Source of the DNA: Planctomycetota bacterium
GTDB taxonomy: Bacteria > Planctomycetota > UBA1135
Assembly: GCA_004295085.1 (NCBI GenBank)
Contig: SHNF01000002.1
Span: forward strand, 248,001 to 312,000
Direction of reading: 5' to 3'
Length of the DNA stretch: 64,000 bases
Shown: positions 36,877-45,020 of the stretch, one piece after another
How positions within the stretch are numbered: the first letter of the stretch is position 1
How the letters are laid out: each line of letters begins with the position of its first letter
Program-made: the position numbers and the translations under genes
The notes under the pieces: model-generated
What the model was told of the DNA's origin: nothing
Database searches by the model: none
Seen by the model: only the letters and a program-made list of their open reading frames with translations

Positions 36877-37691
36877 GCCGTCGTCGCCGCGGCCAGCTGG
36901 CGCAGCCGCTGCCGCCCGAGCAGGGCGGCGCCGTAGGCGCCGGCGTGTTCGGCGTCGCGGTGCAGCAGCACCGGGACGCCCAGGCGTTCCTCGATGGCGT
37001 GCACCAGGCCGCGGTTGCGCGCCACGCCGCCGGTGAGGGCGAAGGGCGGCTCGAGGCCGACCTGGCGCACCAGCGAGCACAGGCGGTCGGCGATGCTCGC
37101 GTGGGTGCCCTGCAGGATGTTGGGGATCGTCTCGCCGTTGGTGACGTGGTTGATCACCTCGCTCTCGGCCAGGACCGCGCAGATCGAGGAGATGGCGCAG
37201 GGGGCATCGGCCTGGAGGCTGAGGGGGCCGACGCGCTCCAGCTCCACTTCCAGGGCGCGGGCCACGCGCTCGATGAAGCGCCCGGCGCCGGAGGCGCACT
37301 TGTCGTTCATCCGGAAGCCGACCACGCGGCCGCTGCCGAGGATGCGGAAGGCGCGCGCGTTCTGCGCGCCGAGGTCGAGGATCGTGCGCGCGTCCGGCAT
37401 CAGGGCCACGCCGCCGCGCGCGTGGCAGGTGATCTCGGTGATCTGGAGGTCGCGCTCCATGGCCTGGTAGCGGCCGTAGCCGGTCGCCGCCTGGTACACG
37501 AGATCGGCGCGCGTCGCCCCCGCGTCGGCGAGCGCCGCCTCCATCGCCTGCGCGGCCGCGGCGGCGAGGTCGAAGCGCGTGTAGAGGCTGCCGCGGCCGA
37601 GGATGGCGCCGTTGCGCTCGCGGCCATCGGCCGCGATCACCACGGCCTTGGTCATCCGGGATCCGACGTCCACTCCTCCGGCGAGCCTCAT
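36873..37691 (-). CDS. bcrD: Benzoyl-CoA reductase ATPase subunit BcrD
   Basis: This 272-residue ASKHA-fold ATPase of the BadF/BadG/BcrA/BcrD family starts at the ATG that overlaps the bcrA stop (ATGA). GGVDVGSRMTK (5-15) is the phosphate-1 loop. Cys132 in KCASGAGRF and Cys171 in SSICAVLAESEVI are the conserved ligands of the [4Fe-4S] cluster shared between the two ATPase subunits. The stretch around GPLSLQADAP and NILQGTHAS resembles BcrD more than BcrA. With BcrA it couples ATP hydrolysis to electron transfer into BcrBC. Length matches Thauera BcrD (~280). Confidence 0.88.
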   Translation of the reverse strand: MRLAGGVDVGSRMTKAVVIAADGRERNGAILGRGSLYTRFDLAAAAAQAMEAALADAGATRADLVYQAATGYGRYQAMERDLQITEITCHARGGVALMPDARTILDLGAQNARAFRILGSGRVVGFRMNDKCASGAGRFIERVARALEVELERVGPLSLQADAPCAISSICAVLAESEVINHVTNGETIPNILQGTHASIADRLCSLVRQVGLEPPFALTGGVARNRGLVHAIEERLGVPVLLHRDAEHAGAYGAALLGRQRLRQLAAATTA

Positions 37692-38503
37692 GGCCTCGCT
37701 CCTTGCGCCTCGCGGCGCCGCGCGCCGGCCAGCGCCCGCTCCATCGCGAAGATCGCCGCTCCCAGCGCGCCGATGTACTGGCTGTCGGCGCTCACGTTGA
37801 TGCGGCGCCCCAGACGCTCCTCCACCGCGGCCACCATGCCCGGATTGCGCGCCACGCCCCCGGTGAAGGTCAGCGCCGGCTCGTCGCCGACGCGGCGGAT
37901 CAGCGAGGCGCTGCGCCCGGCGATGGCCCGGTGCACTCCCGCGAGGATGTCCTCGCGCCGGCGCCCGCGCGACAGCTGGTTCAGGATCTCGCTCTCCACG
38001 AACACGGTGCACACGTTGGTGATCTTGAGCCGCTCGGTGGACCGGAGCGAGAGCGGCCCGATCTCGCTGACGTCCAGGCCCATCACCTCGGCGCTGGCGG
38101 CCAGGAAGCGGCCGGTCCCGGCCGCGCACTTGTCGTTCATGCAGAAGTCCACCACCTCGCCGCGCTCGCTGATCCGGATCGCCTTGGTGTCCTGCCCGCC
38201 GATGTCCAGGATGGTGCGGGTGTCCGGGAACAGGCAAGCCGCGCCCCGGGCGTGGCAGCCGATCTCGGTCACCTGGTCGTCGCCGGCCGCGACCCGGAAG
38301 CGCCCGTAGCCGGTGCCGACGGTGTAGAGCACCTCGTGCGGCTCGATGCCGGCGCCGGCGCAGGCCTGCTCCAGCACCTCGCGGCCGGCCTTCACGACGT
38401 CGGCCCCGGTCATGCGCAGGCCGCGGCCGCGGATGTGCCCGTTCTCGTCAAGCACGACGCACTTGGTCTGGGTGCTGCCGACGTCGATCCCCGCTGTGTG
38501 CAT
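37688..38503 (-). CDS. bcrA: Benzoyl-CoA reductase ATPase subunit BcrA (short form)
   Basis: This 271-residue protein has GIDVGSTQTK (5-14), TGYGRF, DIGGQDTKAI (100-109) and the cluster cysteines Cys126 (KCAAGTGRF) and Cys165 (VCTVFVESEI). It is the ATPase partner of BcrD. It is much shorter than Thauera BcrA (~440 residues) and closer in size to BzdQ-type or 2-hydroxyacyl-CoA dehydratase activators. The KCAAGTGRF/CTVFVES pattern marks it as the BcrA-like member. The ATG follows the bcrB stop after one base. An activator of a 2-hydroxyacyl-CoA dehydratase is the alternative, but the operon context argues against it. Confidence 0.86.
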   Translation of the reverse strand: MHTAGIDVGSTQTKCVVLDENGHIRGRGLRMTGADVVKAGREVLEQACAGAGIEPHEVLYTVGTGYGRFRVAAGDDQVTEIGCHARGAACLFPDTRTILDIGGQDTKAIRISERGEVVDFCMNDKCAAGTGRFLAASAEVMGLDVSEIGPLSLRSTERLKITNVCTVFVESEILNQLSRGRRREDILAGVHRAIAGRSASLIRRVGDEPALTFTGGVARNPGMVAAVEERLGRRINVSADSQYIGALGAAIFAMERALAGARRREAQGARP

Positions 38504-38504
38504 G

Positions 38505-39764
38505 TCAGGCTCCGGCCGTGACGCGGCGGTGCTCGAGGGCCTCGAAGAAGGCGTCGATGCGGTTCTTCATCTGCGCCGCGGCGAAGTAGCGCGGATCGGC
38601 GAGGTCGCTCTCGATGAACAAGGTGGGCACGCCGAAGTCGCGGATGAACTGCTCGCGCAGGTCGGCCTGCCCCACCGAGAACGAGCGGCAGGACTTGACC
38701 GAGTGGATCACGAGCGCGTCCGCCTGGTAGTCGCGCACGTAGTCGCGGATCATCCGGGAGCGCATGGCCCAGTTGCGGTTGGTGTAGCAGCCGAGCATGT
38801 ACTCGGCCATGCTCTCCATCGGGCGCCCGGGGTCGTGGCGGAAGCCGAAGTCCCAGACGCCGCCCACCTTGGAGTAGGTGGAGGCCACGCACACCGCTCC
38901 CCAGCGCTTGAACAGCTCGCCGAAGGCGCGGAAGTGCGGCCACGGCGGCGGCCCCTCCACCACGATGCGCACCTCCTCGGCCGCAGCCGGGCCCAGGCCG
39001 CGCAACACGCGCTCCATGACCTCGGCGTGCACCGCCTCGTAGTAGCCGAGGCATTCGGGAGTGCCGCGCATGACGTAGAGCGGCGCCATGAAGAAGACCG
39101 CCTCGAAGTAGGCGTCGATCGGCGAGGGGCGCCGCCGCGCGCTCTGGAGGATCTCCACCCACAGGCCCTCGCTGCGCCGCGAGAGCTCCAGCGCCCGGCG
39201 GTAGCCGGCGTGGTCGAAGGGGCGTCCGGTCACGCGCTCACACACCCGGCACAGCTCCTCGAGCTGGCGCACCACGTACCGGACCTGCTCCGGCGCCGGC
39301 CCCTCCGTGCCCTGGAGGTAGGGAACGTCGAGCACGACCATCTCGGCCCCGTAGTAGCGGCTCAAGGCCTCGAACCAGCGCAGGTAGGTGGCGCAGCCGG
39401 CGTAGTTGCACACAAGCAGGTCCGGCGGCGGCAGCTGCGTGCCGTGCGGCATGTGGTTGCCCTTGGCCATGAGCCCGATGTCGTTCTTGACGTAGCCGCA
39501 TACGTCTCCGGAGTAGCCCATGTCCTCGGCCGCGAGGATGTTGGCGCCCGCCGCCTTCTTGATCCCGCACTGCAGCGCGTTCACCTCCGGGTACACGAGC
39601 CGCATGCCGAAGGCCTGGAGCAGTTCGCCGATGTTGCCGCTGATGAACAGGTACGCCACCTTCTCGCCGCGGCCGGGCGCCTCCTCCAGCTGGCGGTACC
39701 AGCGCGTGAGCAGATCCTTCTGGATGCGCTGGCCGGCGCCCTGGTGCAGGTAAGGCTCGCTCAC
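38505..39764 (-). CDS. bcrB: Benzoyl-CoA reductase subunit BcrB
   Basis: This 419-residue protein is one of the two substrate/iron-sulfur subunits of class I benzoyl-CoA reductase. It starts with GTG overlapping the bcrC stop (GTGA). Segments typical of BcrB are NALQCGIKKAAG, DVCGYVKNDIGLM, GCATYLRWFEAL, RPSPIDAYF, VVEGPPPWPHF, YSKVGGVWDFGFRHDP and HSVKSCRSFS. Candidate cluster ligands are Cys89, Cys124 and Cys359. Cys66 and Cys326 are further conserved-looking cysteines. With BcrC it binds benzoyl-CoA and reduces the ring by two electrons to cyclohexa-1,5-diene-1-carbonyl-CoA in the cytoplasm. Confidence 0.9.
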   Translation of the reverse strand: MSEPYLHQGAGQRIQKDLLTRWYRQLEEAPGRGEKVAYLFISGNIGELLQAFGMRLVYPEVNALQCGIKKAAGANILAAEDMGYSGDVCGYVKNDIGLMAKGNHMPHGTQLPPPDLLVCNYAGCATYLRWFEALSRYYGAEMVVLDVPYLQGTEGPAPEQVRYVVRQLEELCRVCERVTGRPFDHAGYRRALELSRRSEGLWVEILQSARRRPSPIDAYFEAVFFMAPLYVMRGTPECLGYYEAVHAEVMERVLRGLGPAAAEEVRIVVEGPPPWPHFRAFGELFKRWGAVCVASTYSKVGGVWDFGFRHDPGRPMESMAEYMLGCYTNRNWAMRSRMIRDYVRDYQADALVIHSVKSCRSFSVGQADLREQFIRDFGVPTLFIESDLADPRYFAAAQMKNRIDAFFEALEHRRVTAGA

Positions 39765-40942
39765 GACACGGCCTCCTTCTCCTCGGCGAAGAACAGGATC
39801 GACTCGGAGAAGGTCTCCGCCTGGGTCCGGATGGACTCGAAGCTGGCCATCTTCTCCTCGAACTCGACCGACAGGAACGGGATGCCTTCCCGCTCCAGCG
39901 CGGCCTTGTGGAGCACGAAGTCGTACAGCGCCGGCTCGCAGAACTTGGCGGTGCAGAACACCACCCCGTCGGCACGGTGGGCGCGGGCGCGCTCGACCAG
40001 CCTGGCGCTGCGCTCCGCCGAGTCGTGGTGGCGCACCACCGAGGGCTCGGCGGATTCGAAGTAGGCCGCGACCAGGTCGTCCCAGGGGTCATCGCCGCGC
40101 GCCAGCGGCCGGCGGAACCAGTTCATGCCGCGGCCGAGGTCGCTGTCGACCACGAAGCAGTGCGCCTCGTCGAGGACGCGCAGGAGGTCCATCGGCGGCT
40201 GCTCGCAGAACGAGCCCTCCAGCACCACGCGCACGCCGTCGCGGCGCCGGCACTCGCGGGCCGGCAGCAGCGCCAGCAGCTCCTCGAGCACCGCGTTCTG
40301 GGCGCGCGGATCGCGCCGGCCGCAGCTGCGCAGCAGCGCCGCGTGCTCCTCCAGGCTGAGCCGCCACGGCTCGGCCGTGCGCACCGCGGCCAAAGACCGC
40401 AGCAGGGCGCGCTGGCGCTCGTACAAGCCGATCGCATGCTCCAGGCGCTCCGCGGTGACCTCCGTCCCGGTCACGGCGGCGAGCCGCCCCGCCAGCCGCT
40501 CCAGCTCGCCGCGGTAGTAGTCGCGCGCGCCGCCGCTCGCCGGGTTCTGCGGGTAGTGCAGGTATTCGCACAGCATGCCCGGGAAGTTGCGCTGCCACAC
40601 CCCGGACAGGTTGCGGGCCACGTCGCACAGCGAGCTGAACAGGATGCCGTCCAGGAAATCCAGACGGCCGGTCATCCCGAGCTCGAGCGTGCTGCGCGAG
40701 ATCGAGCAGATGAAGCTCTGCAGGCGTGCGTCGGCGCGCTCCACCTCCACCTGGTCGCCTCCGCCCCACAGGGCCACGGGCAGCGCGCCGGCGGCCCACA
40801 GCAGCTCCTGAGGCGCGTAGACCGGGAAGAAGCCGACGCAGTGACGCCCCGGCTGTTCCTCCTTCCAGGCGCGGAGGGCGCGGAACTCTGTGTCCTCCAC
40901 GGCGGCGCGCGCGGCGCTGAACAGACTCTCGAGCCGGCTCAT
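39761..40942 (-). CDS. bcrC: Benzoyl-CoA reductase subunit BcrC
   Basis: This 393-residue protein is read from the ATG at 40942, which overlaps the dch stop. BcrC-like segments include FFPVYAPQELLWAAGALPV, FICSISRSTLELGMTGRLDF, LCDVARNLSGVW, LEGSFCEQPPMDLL and FCTAKFCEPALYDF. Cys79, Cys106 and the FCEPAL cysteine are candidate ligands of the [4Fe-4S] clusters. Length is close to Thauera BcrC (~385). It forms the catalytic heterodimer with BcrB. The match is to benzoyl-CoA reductase and not to generic 2-hydroxyglutaryl-CoA dehydratase, as the flanking dch/oah/had genes confirm. Confidence 0.9.
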   Translation of the reverse strand: MSRLESLFSAARAAVEDTEFRALRAWKEEQPGRHCVGFFPVYAPQELLWAAGALPVALWGGGDQVEVERADARLQSFICSISRSTLELGMTGRLDFLDGILFSSLCDVARNLSGVWQRNFPGMLCEYLHYPQNPASGGARDYYRGELERLAGRLAAVTGTEVTAERLEHAIGLYERQRALLRSLAAVRTAEPWRLSLEEHAALLRSCGRRDPRAQNAVLEELLALLPARECRRRDGVRVVLEGSFCEQPPMDLLRVLDEAHCFVVDSDLGRGMNWFRRPLARGDDPWDDLVAAYFESAEPSVVRHHDSAERSARLVERARAHRADGVVFCTAKFCEPALYDFVLHKAALEREGIPFLSVEFEEKMASFESIRTQAETFSESILFFAEEKEAVS

Positions 40943-41721
40943 CGGTCCTCCCAGCGCGGCGTGCGCCGCGCGACGAAGGCTTCCAGCCCCTCCACGGCGT
41001 CGTGGGTGCGCATCAGCTCGCCGAGGTACTGGCGCTCCAGGCCCGGCAGCACGCGCGCCAGCGCGTCCCGCCACGGCCAGCGCGCGGCGCGCCGGGCCTG
41101 GCGCAGCGCCGCGGACGAGTGGCCGAGCAGCCGCTTCCGGGCCCAGTCCTCGGCGGTGGCGAGCACCGAGCCCGCGGGCGCCTCCAGGTCCGCGATGCCG
41201 CGCCGCAGCGCCTCGCTGCCGGCGAGGGTCGCGCCCGAGAGCAGCAGGGAGACGGCGTAACCGGCGGACGCGCGCAGCGGCAGCAGCGCCGAGGCCGCAG
41301 GCGCGAACACGCCCAGCCGGACCTCCGGGCAGCCGAGCTCCGCGTCGCTGTCCACGGCGATCAGGTCGCAGGCGAGCGCCAGCTCGAAGCCGCCGCCGAG
41401 GCAGCGCCCGGCCACGGCCGCGAGCACGGGCGGCAGCGGCAGCTCGTCGAGATCGCGCAGCAGCCGGTGGAATTCGGGAAGCATGGCCTCCACCGCGCCG
41501 GGCAGGTGCTCCGCCACGCTCGCGCCGTAGCTGAAGTGGCTGCCGGCGCCGGTGATCACGATCAGCTTCAGCGCCGGATCGGGCGCCAGCTCCGCCAGCT
41601 CCCCGCGCAGCGCGGCCACCGCCTCGCGCGTCAGCAGGTTGGCCGGGGGCGGGCCGAGCTCGAGCAGCGCGGCGCGCTCGTCGAGGAGCGGGCGGCGCGC
41701 GATCGCGGCGGCGGTGCTCAA
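40939..41721 (-). CDS. dch: Cyclohexa-1,5-diene-1-carbonyl-CoA hydratase
   Basis: This 260-residue crotonase-family enzyme starts with TTG, overlapping the oah stop (TTGA). A longer upstream frame is only the shadow of oah. Motifs are GSHFSYGASVAEHLPG (first oxyanion-hole loop), GRCLGGGFELALACD (second), CPEVRLGVFAPAASALLP, and the tail LGELMRTHDAVEGLEAFVARR. All agree with Dch of the Thauera pathway. It adds water to the diene made by BcrABCD, giving 6-hydroxycyclohex-1-ene-1-carbonyl-CoA. Length equals the family (~258). Confidence 0.88.
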   Translation of the reverse strand: MSTAAAIARRPLLDERAALLELGPPPANLLTREAVAALRGELAELAPDPALKLIVITGAGSHFSYGASVAEHLPGAVEAMLPEFHRLLRDLDELPLPPVLAAVAGRCLGGGFELALACDLIAVDSDAELGCPEVRLGVFAPAASALLPLRASAGYAVSLLLSGATLAGSEALRRGIADLEAPAGSVLATAEDWARKRLLGHSSAALRQARRAARWPWRDALARVLPGLERQYLGELMRTHDAVEGLEAFVARRTPRWEDR

Positions 41722-42848
41722 TGGGGGTCCTCCCGGTCCAGCGCGGAGGGTGCGGCGCGGCGCAGCAGGCCGTCGCCCCAGGGCTCGCCCTCGGCCAGCG
41801 CGCGGCGCAGCTCGATGAAATCGACCTCGCGCCGCTCCTTGTCGGGCGCGCGGTGGAAGCTGCGGAACCCGGCCCGGGCCTCGGTCACCATGTTCAGCGC
41901 CAGCCAGGCCCGGTGTCCCTCGCGGTTGCGGTCCCACCAGGCCAGCTTGTGGCGGCGCAGCGCCTCCAGCGTGTAAGTGGTGCAGTCGGGCATGGTGAGC
42001 GCCAGCCGGCCGGCGAGGCGTTCCACCTCCGCGTCGAGCAGCGTGAAGTCAGTGACGGCGCGCTGCAGCAGCGCCTTGGCCGCCGCCAGATCTTCTCCGG
42101 TCTTCAGAGTGCCGTGGAGCGGCCGTCCGTAGCGGTCCCAGTACGCGCCCAAGACCACGAGCGGGTTGGGGATCAACTCCCCGTCCAACCGCAGCACGGG
42201 AACGATCTGGTTGACCAGTCCGAACTGCAGCGCCTGGTGCGCGGTCCACATCTCGCAGAGGGTGCAGGACTCCACCGCGCGCGCCCAGCCGACGTAGAGC
42301 GGCAGGAAGTCGGTCGAGCCTCCGACCGGAGCGCTGCCGTGCTTGGGGCCGGCCTGGCCGAAACGCGCGGTGTCGGCGGCGATGGTGAAGTCGCAGGCCA
42401 TGCCGATCTCCTGGCCCCCGGCGATGCGCATGCCGTTGACGCGGCAAATCACCGGCTTGTCGCACTCGAGCAGCGCCGAGACTACGTCGTTGAACACGCG
42501 CATGTAGCGGCGGTACTCGTCGGGCCGGCCGGCGTAATGCTCGCTGTATTCCGCAGTGTTGCCGCCGGTGCAGAACGCCTTGTCCCCGGCCGCCGTGAAC
42601 ACCACCGCCTGCACCTCCGGATCGTTGCTGGCGCGCCGCAGCGCGAGGATCAGCTCGGCGAGCGCACGCGTGGTATAGGAATTGAACTGGCGCGGATTGT
42701 CCAGCCAGATCCAGGCATTGACGAGGCCCTGCGGTTCCGCGCCGTCGGGCAGGCGCAGGGGCTTGCGCTCGTAGCGGATCTCGCGGAAGGCATAGCCGGG
42801 GGCGATGTCGTGATCCAGGAAGCGCGTAGTGGTGGTGGCAGGAGTCAT
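41718..42848 (-). CDS. oah: 6-oxocyclohex-1-ene-1-carbonyl-CoA hydrolase
   Basis: This 376-residue crotonase-superfamily ring-opening hydrolase has almost exactly the length of known Oah/BamA proteins. The ATG at 42848 overlaps the had stop (ATGA). Diagnostic segments are DNPRQFNSYTTRA, FCTGGNTAEYSEHYAGRP, RVNGMRIAGGQEIGMACDF, QAGPKHGSAPVGGSTDFLP and GYAFREIRYERKP. It hydrolyses the cyclic ketone to 3-hydroxypimelyl-CoA, the step that opens the ring. Oah/BamA is a widely used marker for anaerobic aromatic degradation. Confidence 0.92.
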   Translation of the reverse strand: MTPATTTTRFLDHDIAPGYAFREIRYERKPLRLPDGAEPQGLVNAWIWLDNPRQFNSYTTRALAELILALRRASNDPEVQAVVFTAAGDKAFCTGGNTAEYSEHYAGRPDEYRRYMRVFNDVVSALLECDKPVICRVNGMRIAGGQEIGMACDFTIAADTARFGQAGPKHGSAPVGGSTDFLPLYVGWARAVESCTLCEMWTAHQALQFGLVNQIVPVLRLDGELIPNPLVVLGAYWDRYGRPLHGTLKTGEDLAAAKALLQRAVTDFTLLDAEVERLAGRLALTMPDCTTYTLEALRRHKLAWWDRNREGHRAWLALNMVTEARAGFRSFHRAPDKERREVDFIELRRALAEGEPWGDGLLRRAAPSALDREDPH

Positions 42849-43963
42849 GGCACGAGGATCGGCCGTTTCGTGATGCGGTGCGCGCGGACCTCCTCGAGGA
42901 CCGCGTTGACATCGTCCATGGGAAAGCAGCCCACGAAAGGCTTGACCTGGACCTTTCCGGAGCGGACCAGCTCGAGCGCGGGCGCGTAGAGCTGCGGGCG
43001 GCAGCCCCAGTTGCCGAAGGCGTCGGCGTCGAACGCCATCAGGCTGCTCAGCCGCACCGCGACGCGCTCCAGGCAATAGCCGACGATGCCGACACAGCCG
43101 GCGGGTGTGAGCAGCGACCAGGCCAGCTCCTGCCCGGCGGGCGTGCCGCTCATCTCCAGGACCTTGAGGCGCAGCTCGGGGATCGCGGCCTGCCGGAGCC
43201 CGTCGCGCACCGCCGCGCGCGCGCCCCGGGCATCGAGGCCGCGCGTGTTCACGAGGGCCGCGGCGCCGCGGCCGCGCAGCCTCTCGAGGCGGCCGTCGTC
43301 GATGTCGACGGCCACGACGGCCGCGCCGAGCGCGGCGGCGATCTGCACGCCGAAGCAGCCGATGCCTCCCGCCCCGATGACGACCACGCCGTCCCCGGGC
43401 GCGATGCCCGCGCGCACCGCCGCCTGGTACGGCGTGGTCACCGCGTCGGCGAGCACCGCCAGCTCGTGCAAGGCGAGACCCGCCGGCAGCGCGCCGGCCT
43501 CTACCAGCCAGCGGGCAGGCACGACGACGTGCGAGGCGAAACCGCCATGGAAGTCGTTGCCGGGCATGCTCTGGCTCCGGCAGGCGTTCTCGCGCCCCGC
43601 GCGGCACAGCGCGCATTCGCCGCAGGGCAGGACCGCCGGAACCACGACGGCGCGCCCGATCCACGCCTCGGCGCCCGCGCCCGCCTGCTCGACGATGCCG
43701 GCGATCTCGTGGCCGAGGCACAGCGGCAGGGCATGGTTGGTGCGCACGCCTCCGTGCAGGAAGCCAAGATCGGTGTGGCAAACTCCACAGCCGGTGACGC
43801 GCACCCGCGCCTCGCCCGCTGCGGGCTCCGGCACGACCGCAGCCTCCCGAACGAGGGGTCGGCCCGGCTCGGTCATCAGCCAGCGGTAGGCGGCGCGGTT
43901 CGTTGCTGGTGCCTCCCCGTCTAGATGATTGATCGCCCGCCGAATACAAGGCTGAATTAGCAA
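42845..43963 (-). CDS. had: 6-hydroxycyclohex-1-ene-1-carbonyl-CoA dehydrogenase
   Basis: This 372-residue zinc-dependent alcohol dehydrogenase contains GCGVCHTDLGFLHGGVRTNH, where GGVRTNHALPL is characteristic of Had. It also has LGHEIAGIV, the structural-zinc cysteines in CGECALCRAGRENAC, and the NAD fold GAGGIGCFGVQIA. It oxidises 6-hydroxycyclohex-1-ene-1-carbonyl-CoA with NAD+. I chose the TTG at 43963: a GAGAG lies 7 bases upstream, a TATAAT lies ~30 bases upstream, and the length equals the family (~368). An ATG at 43876 would cut off the first strand and has no Shine-Dalgarno. First gene of the operon. Confidence 0.88.
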   Translation of the reverse strand: MLIQPCIRRAINHLDGEAPATNRAAYRWLMTEPGRPLVREAAVVPEPAAGEARVRVTGCGVCHTDLGFLHGGVRTNHALPLCLGHEIAGIVEQAGAGAEAWIGRAVVVPAVLPCGECALCRAGRENACRSQSMPGNDFHGGFASHVVVPARWLVEAGALPAGLALHELAVLADAVTTPYQAAVRAGIAPGDGVVVIGAGGIGCFGVQIAAALGAAVVAVDIDDGRLERLRGRGAAALVNTRGLDARGARAAVRDGLRQAAIPELRLKVLEMSGTPAGQELAWSLLTPAGCVGIVGYCLERVAVRLSSLMAFDADAFGNWGCRPQLYAPALELVRSGKVQVKPFVGCFPMDDVNAVLEEVRAHRITKRPILVP

Positions 43964-43993
43964 AATACTGCTCTCAAATGATATGATGAGCGC

Positions 43994-44020
43994 ATTATAT
44001 TACTCTTTTTGGGCGAGCAA
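43994..44020 (-). promoter_or_regulatory. Candidate promoter of the benzoyl-CoA operon
   Basis: On the minus strand a perfect TATAAT (43999-43994) lies 15 bases after TTGCTC (44020-44015), within an AT-rich island of about 60 bp. Transcription would start near 43987, giving a ~24-base leader to the TTG start. The -35 box and spacing are weak, so an activator may be needed. No regulator gene is adjacent. Confidence 0.5.
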
Positions 44021-44095
44021 ATTCAAGAAAGCCGCCGAAGACAGATCGGGGCGCGCCCTCAGACTGCGCCGTTCCATGGCGGCGCCGATCCGGTC

Positions 44096-44129
44096 CGCTG
44101 CGGCCGTCCTGCGCCGGACGGCCGCAGCG
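44096..44129 (-). terminator. Perfect 14-bp hairpin terminator
   Basis: CGCTGCGGCCGTCC, loop TGCGCC, GGACGGCCGCAGCG. It follows the 44147-44926 gene and insulates the benzoyl-CoA operon promoter from upstream readthrough. Confidence 0.75.
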
Positions 44130-44146
44130 CTCGCCACGCGGATCCG

Positions 44147-44926
44147 CTACGGCACCGTGTCGAAAGGCTCCGAGGACGAGGACGGTTCCGGCGCGTCCTT
44201 GAACAGCTTGAGCACCCGCGCCCGGCAGAACTTCTCCGCATCCAGGATGCGGACCGTCACTTCAGGCAGGGAGCCGGTCGAGTAGCCGGTCAGCTCCTTG
44301 ACCTCGAGCACCTCGAAGGCCACGGTGCCGAGATTGGCGCCCTTCAGGCTGCCGTTGAGCGGGCCGTAGTTGATGCTGATGTCGCTGTCGTAGACCACCG
44401 CGCAGACCCGCCGGCCCACCAGCATGGCCAGGCCATCGGCGCGCAGCGGCGTCACGCGCGGGATCTTGTCCAGCAGGACTTCGGGATCCGGGCCGGTGCC
44501 CAGCCCGGGCCCGACATTGTGCGAGTAGGGAATGCGGTTGTTGCCGAGGTAGTTCTCCAGGCCGTTGCTGGTCGGCCCGGCGGCCGCCCAGGAAGCCGGG
44601 ATCTCCTTCACCGCGAACCAGCCTTCGTCGCCGACCGTCCCGGTGTGCAGCTTGATGATCTCGCCCTCATGGGCGTCGAAGTAGCGCAGCTCGCTGCGCA
44701 GCGCCAGCGCCGCGATGTCGTCGTTGACGTCACTGGCCGAGAAGAAGTTCGGCGGGTTGCCGTTGTCGATGCTGTCCTCGTCGATGACGAGGAACAGCGG
44801 GTGGGGGTTGGCGGCCGCCGCCTCTTGCGGTTGCAGCGGTGCGCTCGATCGCGCCGCGTGCGTCAAGCCGCCCACCAGCGTGAGCAGCACGACAGCAGCG
44901 GCAATGGGGAGAGGCCCAAAGATCAT
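44147..44926 (-). CDS. Secreted protein of unknown function
   Basis: This 259-residue protein has a signal peptide (MIFGPLPIAAAVVLLTLVGG, cleavage near THA) and AGGAGG 6 bases before the ATG. The mature part starts with LFLVIDEDSIDNGNPPNFF and has no recognised domain. Acidic loops such as DEDSIDNG might bind calcium. It follows the 872-aa gene after 94 bp on the same strand, so it may be the last gene of the lspA-lgt cluster. A strong terminator follows. Confidence 0.55.
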   Translation of the reverse strand: MIFGPLPIAAAVVLLTLVGGLTHAARSSAPLQPQEAAAANPHPLFLVIDEDSIDNGNPPNFFSASDVNDDIAALALRSELRYFDAHEGEIIKLHTGTVGDEGWFAVKEIPASWAAAGPTSNGLENYLGNNRIPYSHNVGPGLGTGPDPEVLLDKIPRVTPLRADGLAMLVGRRVCAVVYDSDISINYGPLNGSLKGANLGTVAFEVLEVKELTGYSTGSLPEVTVRILDAEKFCRARVLKLFKDAPEPSSSSEPFDTVP

Positions 44927-45020
44927 GAAAACCTCCTGAGAACCAAGAAAGGGGTAGGAATCGAAGGCCAGGGCGAGAGGGGGCTCTCACCCTGGCCGGC
45001 GGACCAGCATACGCTCGGCC

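Noticed and set aside
38505..40942. Interpretation of the BcrB/BcrC genes as a 2-hydroxyacyl-CoA dehydratase
   Set aside because: The family is shared, but dch, oah and had lie in the same overlapping operon, and the protein segments match BcrB and BcrC.
40943..41074. Longer bcrC start at 41074
   Set aside because: The extension lies fully inside dch in another frame and reads as Arg/Ala-rich shadow. The ATG at 40942 overlaps the dch stop as expected for this operon.
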